A DNA stretch of 64,000 nucleotides from an uncultured Clostridia bacterium (GTDB lineage Bacteria; Bacillota; Clostridia; TANB77; CAG-465): contig CAKPAG010000001.1 in assembly GCA_934132895.1 (NCBI GenBank), positions 62,001 through 126,000 of the forward strand, written 5' to 3'. Each line of letters begins with the position of its first letter. Positions within the stretch are counted from its first letter, which is position 1. The position numbers and the translations under genes were made by a program. Below, one piece after another: positions 28,010 to 36,516 of this stretch. A model generated the notes under the pieces. That model did not search any database and was not told the origin of the DNA. It saw only the letters and a list, made by a program, of their open reading frames with translations.

Positions 28010-28024
28010 GTGATATTGTATCAC
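28010..28024. promoter_or_regulatory. palindromic operator candidate for the TetR regulator
   Basis: GTGATA-TTG-TATCAC, a perfect inverted repeat in the promoter region of the TetR gene. Size and position suit a TetR-family operator. No footprint evidence. Confidence 0.5.
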
Positions 28025-28120
28025 ATAATACAATATATGTATATACTTTTTTTAAAATTATTTTATTTTTTTGTTCTATATTTCTACCTTTTAATTTTTA
28101 TACCTAAAAGGCATATATAT

Positions 28121-28149
28121 AGCGGCTATTTTTTTATTAAATAACCGCT
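28121..28149. terminator. hairpin after the flavin-reductase-like gene
   Basis: 11-bp stem with one mismatch (AGCGGCTATTT / AAATAACCGCT), ten bases after the stop at 28160. The T-run is in the loop rather than after the stem, so terminator function is only probable. Confidence 0.5.
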
Positions 28150-28159
28150 TCTTAAAATA

Positions 28160-29113
28160 TTATTTTTTCTCTTTATTACGTTTGTCTTGTATTATTTGCA
28201 TTTCTTTTTCTGTAATTAATTTAACGTTATTTTCTTTTGCCCAAGAAACACATCCTTTTAATACTGTATTTAAAAATACTCTTGGCACTTTTACAAGTTT
28301 CTGACACGCTTCATCTGTAAATTTTACATCAGGGTCAATTCTTGAGGCAGCATATTTTACTGTATCTAAACTAATTCCTTTAGATGCAGGTATTGGTTCT
28401 GCTACAGGTCTTCTAAATCTTGTATACCAAAAATTCTTGCTATCTCTATACCCATAATCTACGGGCACATTAGGAAATGAACTAGCACTCACTCCATTTA
28501 TAATGGCATCATAATATTTTGGTTTTATTAATATATGGTCTATTTTTAAAATAAAATGAGCTCCATGTTCACTTGTAATTCCATTAAAATTGTGATAAGG
28601 AGGTAAATACTCTTCTTTAACAGTATCATTTTCCGCTCCATCTAACTCCCTTACCCAAGTACATTCAAATACTTGAAAAGCTTCACTTACAATCTTAGGA
28701 TAAGTTTCATCTTTGTTTTCTCTTGCTCTTTTTCCATCAACTAAATGAAAAATAGTGTTTTTCATTTTCTCCTCAGTAGTTTCCCCTGGATATCCAAGTC
28801 TTACAGCTTCTTTAAAATACTTTCTTTTATCTTCTATAAAATTAATTGTGCATTTCCCTGTTCTTAATATGTTTTTGGCAGTATTTGAACTGTTTCTGCA
28901 GCATAAAACCATAGCATAATAGTCTTTACCTGCAATATAATATGGAAAACATAACGAATAAGAACCTAAATTAGTTTCTCCATTTTCACTTAAAGTACCA
29001 ATTTCAGTTGTAGGCATCGGAAAAAAGCTTGATGTTTGGTAAAAATTATCAACAATTCTTAAATCTTTAAAACCATTTAATTCTTCTATTTTTTGAATAT
29101 TTTTCTCTTCCAC
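28160..29113 (-). CDS. flavin-reductase-like protein with C-terminal helical domain
   Basis: About 317 residues. The first 200 look like an FMN-binding split barrel (GSYSLCFPYYIAGKDYYAMV, then NTAKNILRTGKCTINF, typical of flavin-reductase-like folds). The last 60 (IDPDVKFTDEACQKLVKVPR...VSWAKENNVKLITEKEM) resemble the PCP_red helical domain found in redox proteins. The substrate is unknown. Start placed at GTG 29113, nine bases after GAGAGG; the ATG at 29122 directly abuts the ribosome site. Confidence 0.65.
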   Translation of the reverse strand: MEEKNIQKIEELNGFKDLRIVDNFYQTSSFFPMPTTEIGTLSENGETNLGSYSLCFPYYIAGKDYYAMVLCCRNSSNTAKNILRTGKCTINFIEDKRKYFKEAVRLGYPGETTEEKMKNTIFHLVDGKRARENKDETYPKIVSEAFQVFECTWVRELDGAENDTVKEEYLPPYHNFNGITSEHGAHFILKIDHILIKPKYYDAIINGVSASSFPNVPVDYGYRDSKNFWYTRFRRPVAEPIPASKGISLDTVKYAASRIDPDVKFTDEACQKLVKVPRVFLNTVLKGCVSWAKENNVKLITEKEMQIIQDKRNKEKK

Positions 29114-29242
29114 AAAAATCATCCTCTCTCTATATACATTCTATACCAAAATTTTAATTTTTACAACCAAAAATCTGTCATAATCAAAAAAAATATTGTC
29201 TATTAAAAGAAATAATGATATAATTTTCCTAGGGTGATTTAC

Positions 29243-29599
29243 ATGACAACATTTAGAGATAAAGTAAATATTCTTTCTGCTGAACTTTATGTTACAACTA
29301 CAGAACTCTCAAAAGCTTGCAACCTTGATGGTGGTTATATATGCAAAATAAAAATGGGGGACAGAGTTCCTGTAAAAAACGGTCCTACAGTTGAAAAAAT
29401 TAGTAAAGGTTTTGCAAAAATAATTACTGAAAAAGAAAAAGAATATATGTATGATGATTATTTAACTGATGGTGATACTTTAGAAGAACGACTTTACAAC
29501 TATTTTAATGAAGTCGCAAGAGAGGAAGAAAAAAGAGGAAGAAGACCAAAAGGTATGAAAAAACCTAGAAAGAAAAGAAAACCATATTATTACTATTAA
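29243..29599 (+). CDS. small putative DNA-binding protein with basic tail
   Basis: About 118 residues. Residues 1-60 resemble a diverged helix-turn-helix (ELYVTTTELSKACNLDGGYICKIKMG), a middle acidic helix follows, and the C-terminus is strongly basic (KRGRRPKGMKKPRKKRKP then YYYY). Nucleic-acid binding is likely. ATG at 29243 has AGGGTG upstream. Divergent from the flavin-reductase-like gene; it ends in a bidirectional terminator. Confidence 0.6.
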   Translation: MTTFRDKVNILSAELYVTTTELSKACNLDGGYICKIKMGDRVPVKNGPTVEKISKGFAKIITEKEKEYMYDDYLTDGDTLEERLYNYFNEVAREEEKRGRRPKGMKKPRKKRKPYYYY

Positions 29600-29607
29600 A
29601 AGTAATG

Positions 29608-29652
29608 AAAAATACTTTAAGAGCGAGTAAAACAGCTTCTTAAAGTATTTTT
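29608..29652. terminator. bidirectional intrinsic terminator
   Basis: Perfect 15-bp stem (29608-29622 with 29638-29652) ending in A5/T6 runs, between the convergent HTH-like gene and the CmpB-like gene. Confidence 0.85.
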
Positions 29653-29653
29653 T

Positions 29654-30292
29654 CTATTTTAACTTTACGTATTGTATTCCAATATTAGTATATACGTTGA
29701 TTGAAGTAGGCAAATCAAAAATTTTAGTTATTAGTAGATTATATATTTCATCTGCTAAAACTATACTACAAAGTGTTATACTTATAGCTAGAAATACTTT
29801 CTTATTCATTTTTCTTGCTAAATAAAAACAGAAAGGTATTACTCCATAAATCAAAAACATCCCTGAAAGCCCAAAGAATAATACACTTCTTAAACAAATA
29901 AATCCACCAATATTTCCAAAATTTAAAATCTCAGTGTTATAATCCCAATATCTAAGACCTTTTCCTATAACGTATATTCCTACTCCGGAAAAGAATTCAA
30001 GCACTCCACATGACAAAAGGCTTATAACCAAAACTTTAAATGGTTCCTTTCTATAGCTATATGCAAGTACATATATAATAAGTGCACCTGTTGCATATAT
30101 ATTAATCCATGGCAAAAAATTTCCACCTCTCCAAAAAAGATGTTTCATTCCTCCATTAAAAAAATAGAAAATAACTTCATAAATGAACCCAAATGTTCCT
30201 GAAATAACTATAACTAAACATATTATTCCAATCATAGATAATTTATCAAATTTATGTTCTTCTTCTATATATTTTTTAAAAATTTCTTTCAT
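29654..30292 (-). CDS. CmpB-like (type IV ABC-transporter permease-like) membrane protein
   Basis: 212 residues, five or six membrane helices. Conserved positions of the CmpB/PF06541-type family are visible: GFIYEVIFYFF near 35, LEFFSGVGIYVIGKGLRYWDY near 97-117 and GFICLRSVLFFGLSG near 130. Proposed membrane component of uncertain substrate. Start preceded by AAAGGGAG. The terminator at 29608-29652 follows it closely. Confidence 0.7.
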   Translation of the reverse strand: MKEIFKKYIEEEHKFDKLSMIGIICLVIVISGTFGFIYEVIFYFFNGGMKHLFWRGGNFLPWINIYATGALIIYVLAYSYRKEPFKVLVISLLSCGVLEFFSGVGIYVIGKGLRYWDYNTEILNFGNIGGFICLRSVLFFGLSGMFLIYGVIPFCFYLARKMNKKVFLAISITLCSIVLADEIYNLLITKIFDLPTSINVYTNIGIQYVKLK

Positions 30293-30388
30293 ATATTTAA
30301 CTCCCTTTTATGATATAATATTACTATACCATAAAAGTTAAAATTTGACAATTATCTACAAATTTCTTTTTTTATTTTAAATATATCT

Positions 30389-30743
30389 TTATAATTTCAT
30401 ATACAAAATTGGATAAGGATTTCCTTGTTCATCTTTATCACTACGTTTATACACTTTAAATCCTAAATGTTCATAAAATCCTCTTGCTTTTGGATTTTGT
30501 TCATTTACAGTTAATTCATTAACACTATATTTTTCTATGCCATAATTCAATAATTCTCTTCCTATTCCTTTACCTCATTCATTATTTTTTACAAATAACA
30601 TTTCTAGCTTTGTGTCTTCTATCCCCATAAAAGCAATAGGAATATTATTTTCATTTTCTACAATTATTAAATATGTTACATTCTTTAATGCTTGTGGCAC
30701 ATATTTTTTTATATTTTCTATTTCTTACTTCAAAAATTTCCAT
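30389..30743 (-). pseudogene. GNAT acetyltransferase pseudogene
   Basis: A recognisable GNAT protein (KKYVPQALKNVTYL, AFMGIEDTKLEMLFV, then GKGIGRELLNYGIEKY and NPKARGFYEHLGF) interrupted by a frameshift within the first 15 codons and by TGA at 30577-30575 in place of the conserved Arg of the acetyl-CoA motif RGKGIG. Neither lesion involves CGG. TGA is a normal stop elsewhere in the window (for example the LiaF-like gene), so this is ordinary decay and a useful contrast to the CGG-interrupted genes. Confidence 0.8.
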
Positions 30744-30782
30744 TCTTTACCTCTACAAATTTAATTTATACCTAATTTTTAA

Positions 30783-31288
30783 TTAACAAATTATATTTAT
30801 AACCATACCTACAAATATTGATACAAGAAGCCCAGCTATTAAACTTCTAGGTATGCTACTTATATAGAACTTATAGTTTTTATATTCTTTTTCTAAATCT
30901 TCTGTACCCTTTATCCAATAATTTGGTGAGTTTGAGTACCATAAAATATCTATTATAACTACCCTAAATATTTTTACACTAACCCACAGAGTAAATGAAT
31001 AAATAAAACCTCTGGTAAATGTTCGAGCTCTAGCTAAATAAACAAAACTTCTCCAAATTACAAATGCAACTATCAAAGCTGGAATTTTCTTTATTATTCT
31101 TTCTTTGGTAGATAAAATTCTTTTAGGTTTTATATCTTTATATTCTGGTAGCTCTTGAACTCTTTCTTGTATTTTTATTGGCAAATTATGAGTACCAGAT
31201 AAAGGATTTTTTTATACAAAATTATATTTAAAATATATAAAAATAAACATATTCCAATGCATTCAATTAATAATATCATTATATTCAT
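30783..31288 (-). pseudogene. membrane protein gene with a poly-A frameshift
   Basis: Two frames join at a run of seven T (31207-31213; A7 on the coding strand). Upstream: NIMILLIECIGICLFLYIL, a membrane helix; downstream: LSGTHNLPIKIQERVQELPEY, then two or three more helices to the stop. Removing one A joins them as YKNPLSGTHNLPIKIQERV, a plausible single protein of about 167 residues, the kind of IQERV-motif membrane protein common in Clostridia. This could be a real mutation, phase variation by slippage, transcriptional slippage or an assembly error. No CGG is involved. Confidence 0.6.
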
Positions 31289-31369
31289 ACTCCTTCTTTC
31301 AAATTGTTTTAATTTCTTTTGTAATATATAATTTACTTTAAAAGCAAATTAATGTATTTCATTAAAATA

Positions 31370-32113
31370 TTAATTAAATAATAATGGTATATTTCCATAT
31401 ATTGCTATTCTTAATATTCCTATAATAACCAAATGTAATGGATAATATAAATAGAAAAACCATTTCATCCATTTTATTTTACCTTTTTCTCCATTATAGA
31501 TATTCAGCAATGGATATACTAATATAACTGCTAATGTAATTAATCCATAAGTTTTACTTACAAATAAATATGAAATAATTGCATAAATCAAAATCCAAAA
31601 GCTCATACTTGTAATTTGCTTTTTTAAATTTCCTCTATTGGAATACATAAATAAAATTGCCATTACTGATATACAACTCCAATCAGATGAAAAAGTTATA
31701 ATGTTTATTAAAATTATTAATCCCCATTTCTGCCATTCTTTTAAATTAGTTTTGCTATTTACAATATAAAGAGCAACTACTGCCCAAGCAAGAGACCACA
31801 TAATACTTGTTTGATTAAAAATATTCCCCGAACTAAATGGTATATAATTTATTCCAAATGCAAAACAATATGCAAAATGAGATACTATTGCAAAAATAAA
31901 TAATCTTAAAACATATTTCCTTAAATTTTTAGTATAATAAAATCCTTCACAAATGAAGAAAAACATAATAGGTGCAGTTAATCTACCAATTATATGCAAG
32001 ATGTTCGAAATTATATTATTGGGCATTCCTGGATAGATTAAATCTGCCACATGATCAATTGTCATTGCTACAATTGCTATTAGTTTTAAATGATTAGAAT
32101 TCAATTTTTTCAT
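31370..32113 (-). CDS. TraX-family membrane protein
   Basis: 247 residues with about eight membrane helices. The TraX signature is at the N-terminus: LNSNHLKLIAIVAMTIDHVA near 3-22, then GRLTAPIMFFFICEGFYYTKN near 43-63. TraX acetylates F-pilin in conjugative plasmids; most Firmicutes homologues are chromosomal and of unknown role. GGTGATG precedes the ATG. A second TraX gene lies at the right end of the window, beyond the type IV secretion operon. Confidence 0.82.
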   Translation of the reverse strand: MKKLNSNHLKLIAIVAMTIDHVADLIYPGMPNNIISNILHIIGRLTAPIMFFFICEGFYYTKNLRKYVLRLFIFAIVSHFAYCFAFGINYIPFSSGNIFNQTSIMWSLAWAVVALYIVNSKTNLKEWQKWGLIILINIITFSSDWSCISVMAILFMYSNRGNLKKQITSMSFWILIYAIISYLFVSKTYGLITLAVILVYPLLNIYNGEKGKIKWMKWFFYLYYPLHLVIIGILRIAIYGNIPLLFN

Positions 32114-32291
32114 TACATCACCTACTTAATAAATTACTATTTGTTACTTTCTTCTAAATATTTCTGATTTATTCATAGCTTGTCTATGTGATATTTTACA
32201 CGAATACACAATACTTTCTCTTTCATTTATTTTAATATTTTATATATCATATTTAAAACAAAGAGTTTTTTTTATTTCTCAGTAAAAATTT

Positions 32292-32518
32292 TCAAAAAAG
32301 CCATAAGCCGATTTTTTTGACTTTTTCGTGATATACATTGACTATTCCATTTATCGTTGTTAATTTTATTCCTGTTATTTCAGACATTTTATTACTAGTC
32401 AGTACAGGTTCATCATATAATAAATCAATTACTTTTTTTGGCATTTTCTGGTTTTTCAGGCAATTCCATTATAATTTATTTTTACATATTCACCTGATTT
32501 GTATTGCTCAAGTTTCAT
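32292..32518 (-). pseudogene. remnant of a Fic-family gene
   Basis: The first 20 codons (MKLEQYKSGEYVKINYNG) match the N-terminus of Fic-family proteins; after a frame change the sequence jumps to the C-terminal winged helix of the same family (KKVIDLLYDEPVLTSNKM, then SEITGIKLTTINGIVNVYHE). The central Fic catalytic domain (HxFxxGNG) is absent. This is an internal deletion of several hundred codons, leaving an inactive stub with an intact ribosome site (AGAGGTG). Confidence 0.65.
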
Positions 32519-32535
32519 TAAATCACCTCTTTAAT

Positions 32536-33327
32536 TTACTTCTTCCTATATTCCATTTGAATAAAATATACAAAATATGGAACACTAGCTATTAAATACA
32601 TCAAATCATTTATTATCAAAAAAGCTTCTTCTTCACTTTCATAGGAATAATAATCCTTCATTCTCCCTTTTAAAAATTCTCCATTTTCATTTAGCAAAAA
32701 GTCTAATAAAAATTCATTTTGTTCTTCTGTTTTCTTTAAGTATTGTTTTGCCTTTTTATAATCTCCTTTTTTAAAATACATAATTGCCATCGGAAATACC
32801 ATAAAAATAGAATCATCATTAAATTTTTTATATAACTTCTCGCATTCTTCAAATTTTTCTAGGAAACTATATAGTGCTACTAGAATATATCGAATTTCCA
32901 TATTATCGCTATTACATAATTTTAACAATTCTTCACATTCATTTATTGCTTCTGAATATCTTCCCAATTTTAACAAAGTAGCTATTTTACTATCTCTCGC
33001 TCTCATATATGGTCTTGTCTCAAGTATTAACCAAAAATTTCCTATATTTTCCTTATTAAACATACTCTTCTCTTTTAAAAGTTTAGTCGCTTTCTCAATA
33101 ATACTATCATATTTTTTTAATTTTTTTATTGGATTTTCTTCAAATTCAACAATTAAATTCTCAGCATCAATATTATCTGGGTAAATCTCTAATGCTTGTT
33201 TTGCTAGTTTTAACGCCTTATTTTTTGAAGGAGCTTCTAATGCTTCTTCTAACAATTCACTAGATTTAAATTCTGGACTATTAAAATATTTATATTCATC
33301 AAAATTTATTATTTTATTTTTACTCAT
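32536..33327 (-). CDS. tetratricopeptide-repeat protein
   Basis: 263 residues, all helical. TPR-like pairs occur at about 25-60 (ALKLAKQALEIYPDNIDAEN), 105-140 (IATLLKLGRYSEAINECEEL) and 150-200 (LEKFEECEKLYKKF, YFKKGDYKKAKQYLKK). The central FWLILETRPYMRAR motif is typical of one bacterial TPR group. No enzyme domain. Start preceded by AGGAG. The 227 bases upstream to the next gene show no feature I can name. Confidence 0.75.
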   Translation of the reverse strand: MSKNKIINFDEYKYFNSPEFKSSELLEEALEAPSKNKALKLAKQALEIYPDNIDAENLIVEFEENPIKKLKKYDSIIEKATKLLKEKSMFNKENIGNFWLILETRPYMRARDSKIATLLKLGRYSEAINECEELLKLCNSDNMEIRYILVALYSFLEKFEECEKLYKKFNDDSIFMVFPMAIMYFKKGDYKKAKQYLKKTEEQNEFLLDFLLNENGEFLKGRMKDYYSYESEEEAFLIINDLMYLIASVPYFVYFIQMEYRKK

Positions 33328-33554
33328 ACAAATTCTCCTATCTATATTACTTCTTTATTTTCTTTAACTTTCTGTCACTGATTCCCCACGTATTTTAACC
33401 AGTAAAATTTAAAAGTGTATTTCAATTATATCTATTATATATACCATATTCTACACATATTTATTAATATCATACTCAAACCTCTTTTTGAATATTTTTT
33501 CACAAAAATTCAATTCACAATATCACTTTTTAATTTCAAAAAAATGAAAAAAAC

Positions 33555-34926
33555 TTATTTTTCAATACTTTTTCGATTTAGCACAGCTACGCATTCAACA
33601 TGTCCGTGTGTGAGGGAACATGTCAACTGGTGTAATAGATAGTATGTTATATTTTGTTTGCAACATTTTTAAATCTCTAGCTAGTGTAGCTGGATTGCAG
33701 CTTACATATCCTATTTTTTTAGGCTCAAAATTTAATATATATTCTATACTTTTTTCATCTAATCCTTTTCTTGGTGGATCTACTACTATAACACCTGGAC
33801 GTATATTCCTTTTTTTAAATTCTTCTATTTTTTCCTCAACAGAGCCAGCTATATATTCTGCATTAGTAACGTTATTTTCTTGCATATTTAAATTAGCCAT
33901 TTTAACAGCTTCTTTTTCGATTTCTATTCCATAAACTTTTTTTACACTGTCACTTAAAAATATACCTATAGAGCCTACTCCACTATATAAATCAAAAAGG
34001 ACGTCTTCTTTTTTTAATTCTAAATTCTTCTTTAATGTAAGATAAAGTACCTCTGCTTGAAGTGTATTAACTTGAAAGAAAGATTTAGGTGAAATGTAAT
34101 ATTTGTAATCTCCAATATAATCAGAAATATACTCATCTCCAAATATATGTACTGTATCTTTTCCTAGTATTTCATTTGTTTTATTAGTATTTACATTTAT
34201 GAATATACTTTTTATATTTTCACTTTTTTTGGCAATATTATTTAAAACTTGTTTTAATTTTGTATCGTGTACTAGTTCTTCATTATTTACTATTATAACT
34301 ACCATAATTTCTTTTGTATGATAGCCTCTACGTACTAGTATATGACGAATATCACCAGAAAAATCCTCTTCGTTATATCCAGTAAAACCATTATTTACTA
34401 ATTCTTCTGCTATTTCTTTAGCTAAAATATCTATTGCTCTATTTTGTATATAACAACATTTATTCTCTACTATATCATGACTTCTTTTAGCATAAAATCC
34501 TACTTTAGTTGCTCCATTTTTATCACATCTTATTGGATATTGCACTTTGTTTCTGTAATAATATGGAAGACCCATTCCTACTACATTATTTATCTTTACT
34601 TCTTTTATATTTTGCTTATTTAATAGATTTCTTACAAAGTTTCGTTTAAGTAAAAGTTGCATATCATATGCTATATGTTGAGCATTACAGCCCCCGCATC
34701 TTTCAAAAACTTCACAAAATGCTTCTACTCTAAATTTACTTTTTACTTCATAGTTTTCTACTTTAGCAATACTATAGCTTTTAGTATCTTTTATAACTTT
34801 AGCTAAAACTTTTTCACCAATTATCGCACCTGGTACAAATACTATTTTATTATCACATTTGGCTATTCCTTCAAATGCCATACCGTTATCTATAATTTCT
34901 AAATTTAATATTTCATTTTTATTCAA
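33555..34926 (-). CDS. rlmCD: 23S rRNA (uracil-C5) methyltransferase RlmCD/RlmD type, with a +1 recoding site
   Basis: 456 residues when the C of an in-frame CGG (33606-33604) is skipped. N-terminal TRAM domain (NLEIIDNGMAFEGIAKCDNK), iron-sulfur cysteines CEVFERCGGCNAQH near 71-84, SAM site LFDLYSGVGSIGIFL near 303, and catalytic region VVDPPRKGL with SCNPATLARDL near 413. Normal enzymes end MFPHTGHVECVAVL; here the zero frame ends after MFPHTRTC at 33595, while the shift gives MFPHT-GHVECVAVLNRK and a stop at 33555. Start is TTG at 34926 with AAAGGTG upstream. It is the last of the catalytic-domain motifs that is restored. Confidence 0.9.
33604..33606 (-). other. in-frame CGG, +1 recoding site in rlmCD
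   Basis: Coding context CAC-ACA-CGG-ACA. Skipping the C gives PHT-GHVECVAVL, the conserved C-terminal motif. Zero frame stops at 33595. Confidence 0.88.
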
Positions 34927-35133
34927 TATATCACCTTTTTTCTCTCTAATCCTCTACTTTTGTTTACAATATTATATCATGACGATACTTTTAAGTAAAG
35001 AAAAATATTTTCCTTTGTAACTTTTTTGTATTTAATTGAATATAGTATATTAAACTTGAGAGTCAAAAAAATAACAATAAAGTTAATTACCTGTACGTTA
35101 TACTTTTTCCCTTAAGTCTAAGGAGTGTTATAT

Positions 35134-35274
35134 ATGTGCAAAGATAATTCATATATTTGGTTCGCTTTACTTGTAGCTATATTTTTAAGTTACAAACAAC
35201 TTGGAGATAATTCATCTACACCATTGAACGCCGATACCTTCTTTGAGTTAGGCAGTTCAACTCCTATATTTTAG
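35134..35274 (+). CDS. 46-residue single-helix microprotein
   Basis: MCKDNSYIWF starts the peptide, followed by a short membrane helix (WFALLVAIFLSY) and a polar tail ending GSSTPIF. AAGGAG lies ten bases before the ATG. It sits 28 bases upstream of a second 46-codon gene encoding a Cys-rich microprotein, so the two probably share a transcript. No family recognised. Confidence 0.6.
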   Translation: MCKDNSYIWFALLVAIFLSYKQLGDNSSTPLNADTFFELGSSTPIF

Positions 35275-35302
35275 GAGAAATTGTAAAGGGGTGAATTAAG
35301 TG

Positions 35303-35443
35303 ATGGATGAAAGATGCGGATGCGGATGTGGATGCAACAATGGTTGCGGATGCGGATGTGGAAATGGAGTATTTGGTGGCGGAAATTGTTGCTGCATATG
35401 GATTATTTTAATAATCATAGTTCTTTGCTGTTGCTGTTGCTAA
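35303..35443 (+). CDS. 46-residue Cys/Gly-rich membrane microprotein
   Basis: Fifteen of 46 residues are Cys and ten are Gly: RCGCGCGC, GCGCGCGNG, NCCC, then a hydrophobic helix (IWIILIIIVL) and a C-terminal CCCCC. AAAGGGGTG lies nine bases before the ATG; GTG directly before it is in frame. The layout (Gly-rich head, single helix) recalls YjcZ-like sporulation microproteins, but the Cys content is far higher. Metal binding, disulfide cross-linking or multiple palmitoyl-like modification are possible. All CGG triplets here are out of frame (TGC|GGA). A strong terminator follows. Confidence 0.75.
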   Translation: MDERCGCGCGCNNGCGCGCGNGVFGGGNCCCIWIILIIIVLCCCCC

Positions 35444-35466
35444 TAATAGCACATTATAACTACATA

Positions 35467-35491
35467 AAGGCAAGAGAAATTCTCTTGCCTT
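35467..35491 (+). terminator. terminator of the microprotein pair
   Basis: AAGGCAAGAG / CTCTTGCCTT stem with short loop, 23 bases after the stop of the Cys-rich microprotein, followed by T-rich sequence. Confidence 0.75.
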
Positions 35492-35513
35492 ATTTGGGTA
35501 TTTTTAAATATTT

Positions 35514-35543
35514 AAAATAGCCATATACAAATACAGCTATTTT
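35514..35543 (-). terminator. terminator of the patatin gene
   Basis: AAAATAGC (35514-35521) pairs with GCTATTTT (35536-35543), six bases after the patatin stop; a T-rich run follows on the minus strand. Confidence 0.6.
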
Positions 35544-35549
35544 TCATCT

Positions 35550-36440
35550 TTATATCATTAATTCTTTCTTTATTTTTTCTATATTTTTCTTTGTGATTTC
35601 GTATCCTTGTGTAGCTATTTTACTAGTTTTACTTCCATCAAGAAGTGACACATCATCAGTTAAAATACTAAGTTCTAAATCAGCCCTTGAAACCTCAGCT
35701 TCATTTACCTGATGTCCCATTATATCAAATGATCTAAGTGCAATTGATACTATATTTTTTGAATGTGTTTTACATCTATCTTTTTTAGAAAACGTAATTG
35801 CAAGTACCTTTTCTGCTCCCATTTCTTTTAATATAGTTACTGGTGTATTTATTCTAACACCTCCATCAATTAGTACTTTTCCATCATACCACTTTGGTTC
35901 AAATACGGCCGGGAAACTACAACTAGCCCTAACAATTGATGCTATATCACCAGTATATTTATATGATGGAGTATCATCGAATTCTCTTACATCATTTAAC
36001 ATATATTTTTCATTTACCTCTTTATTTAAATAATATATTATTTCACCGAGTATTTAAATCAACTGTAGGAATTGCTATATTCATTTTAAAGTCAGCTATA
36101 TCATGTATGTTTTTTTGACCACAAAAATTCCTTATAGTATCTTCCAATTTTTTACCTTTAGCAAGCCCCTTAATGGAAAGCCTTCCTGTAAACAATGTGC
36201 CAAAGACTTTAAATGGGAGTAAATTATCATAATCTGCTATTTCTTTACAATACATATTAAACATATGAAGTATATTATATGGGTTATATCCGACAAGCAT
36301 AAAGGCTAGCTATTATACTTCCACTACTTGTTCCAGATATATAACTAATCTCTATACCTTCTTCCTTTAACGCTTGTAACACCCCTATATGTGCTGCTCC
36401 TTTTGCTCCACCTCCGACTAAGTGCAAGTCCAATTTTCAT
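35550..36440 (-). CDS. patatin-like phospholipase (RssA type), with three +1 recoding sites
   Basis: 295 residues after skipping the C of three in-frame CGGs (36416, 36292, 36048). Patatin hydrolases use a Ser-Asp dyad: oxyanion loop GLALS-GGGAKGAAHIG at the N-terminus (the first shift is inside it), nucleophile elbow ISGTSSGS near 38-45, and catalytic Asp in VLIDGGVRINTP (DGG). The second shift restores SLYAC-GYNPYNIL and the third VDLNT-GEIIYYLN. Without recoding the product stops after about 30 residues. No other defect is present. Start has GGAGGTG upstream. Probably a cytoplasmic lipid hydrolase; substrate unknown. Confidence 0.87.
36046..36048 (-). other. in-frame CGG, +1 recoding site 3 in patatin gene
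   Basis: Coding context AAT-ACT-CGG-TGA: the zero frame meets a stop directly after CGG. Skipping the C gives DLNT-GEIIYYLN. Confidence 0.88.
36290..36292 (-). other. in-frame CGG, +1 recoding site 2 in patatin gene
   Basis: Coding context GCT-TGT-CGG-ATA-TAA: zero frame stops two codons later. Skipping the C gives YAC-GYNPYNILHM. Confidence 0.88.
36414..36416 (-). other. in-frame CGG, +1 recoding site 1 in patatin gene
   Basis: Codon 9, coding context CTT-AGT-CGG-AGG. Skipping the C gives LS-GGGAKG, the oxyanion-hole motif. Confidence 0.9.
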
Positions 36441-36458
36441 TATTATATCTCACCTCCA

Positions 36459-36505
36459 AAAAAGCAACCTAAACTAATATATTATATTAGCTAGGCTACT
36501 TTTTT
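36459..36505 (-). terminator. hairpin downstream of ruvC
   Basis: Long imperfect stem-loop (inner CTAATAT/ATATTAG, outer CCTA/TAGG and A4G/CT5), about ten bases after the ruvC stop and before the patatin start. Confidence 0.55.
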
Positions 36506-36516
36506 GTTAAAAGTTA

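Noticed and set aside
30575..30577. TGA read as a sense codon in the GNAT gene
   Set aside because: TGA ends intact genes here (for example the LiaF-like gene at 26639), and this GNAT copy has an additional frameshift near its start.
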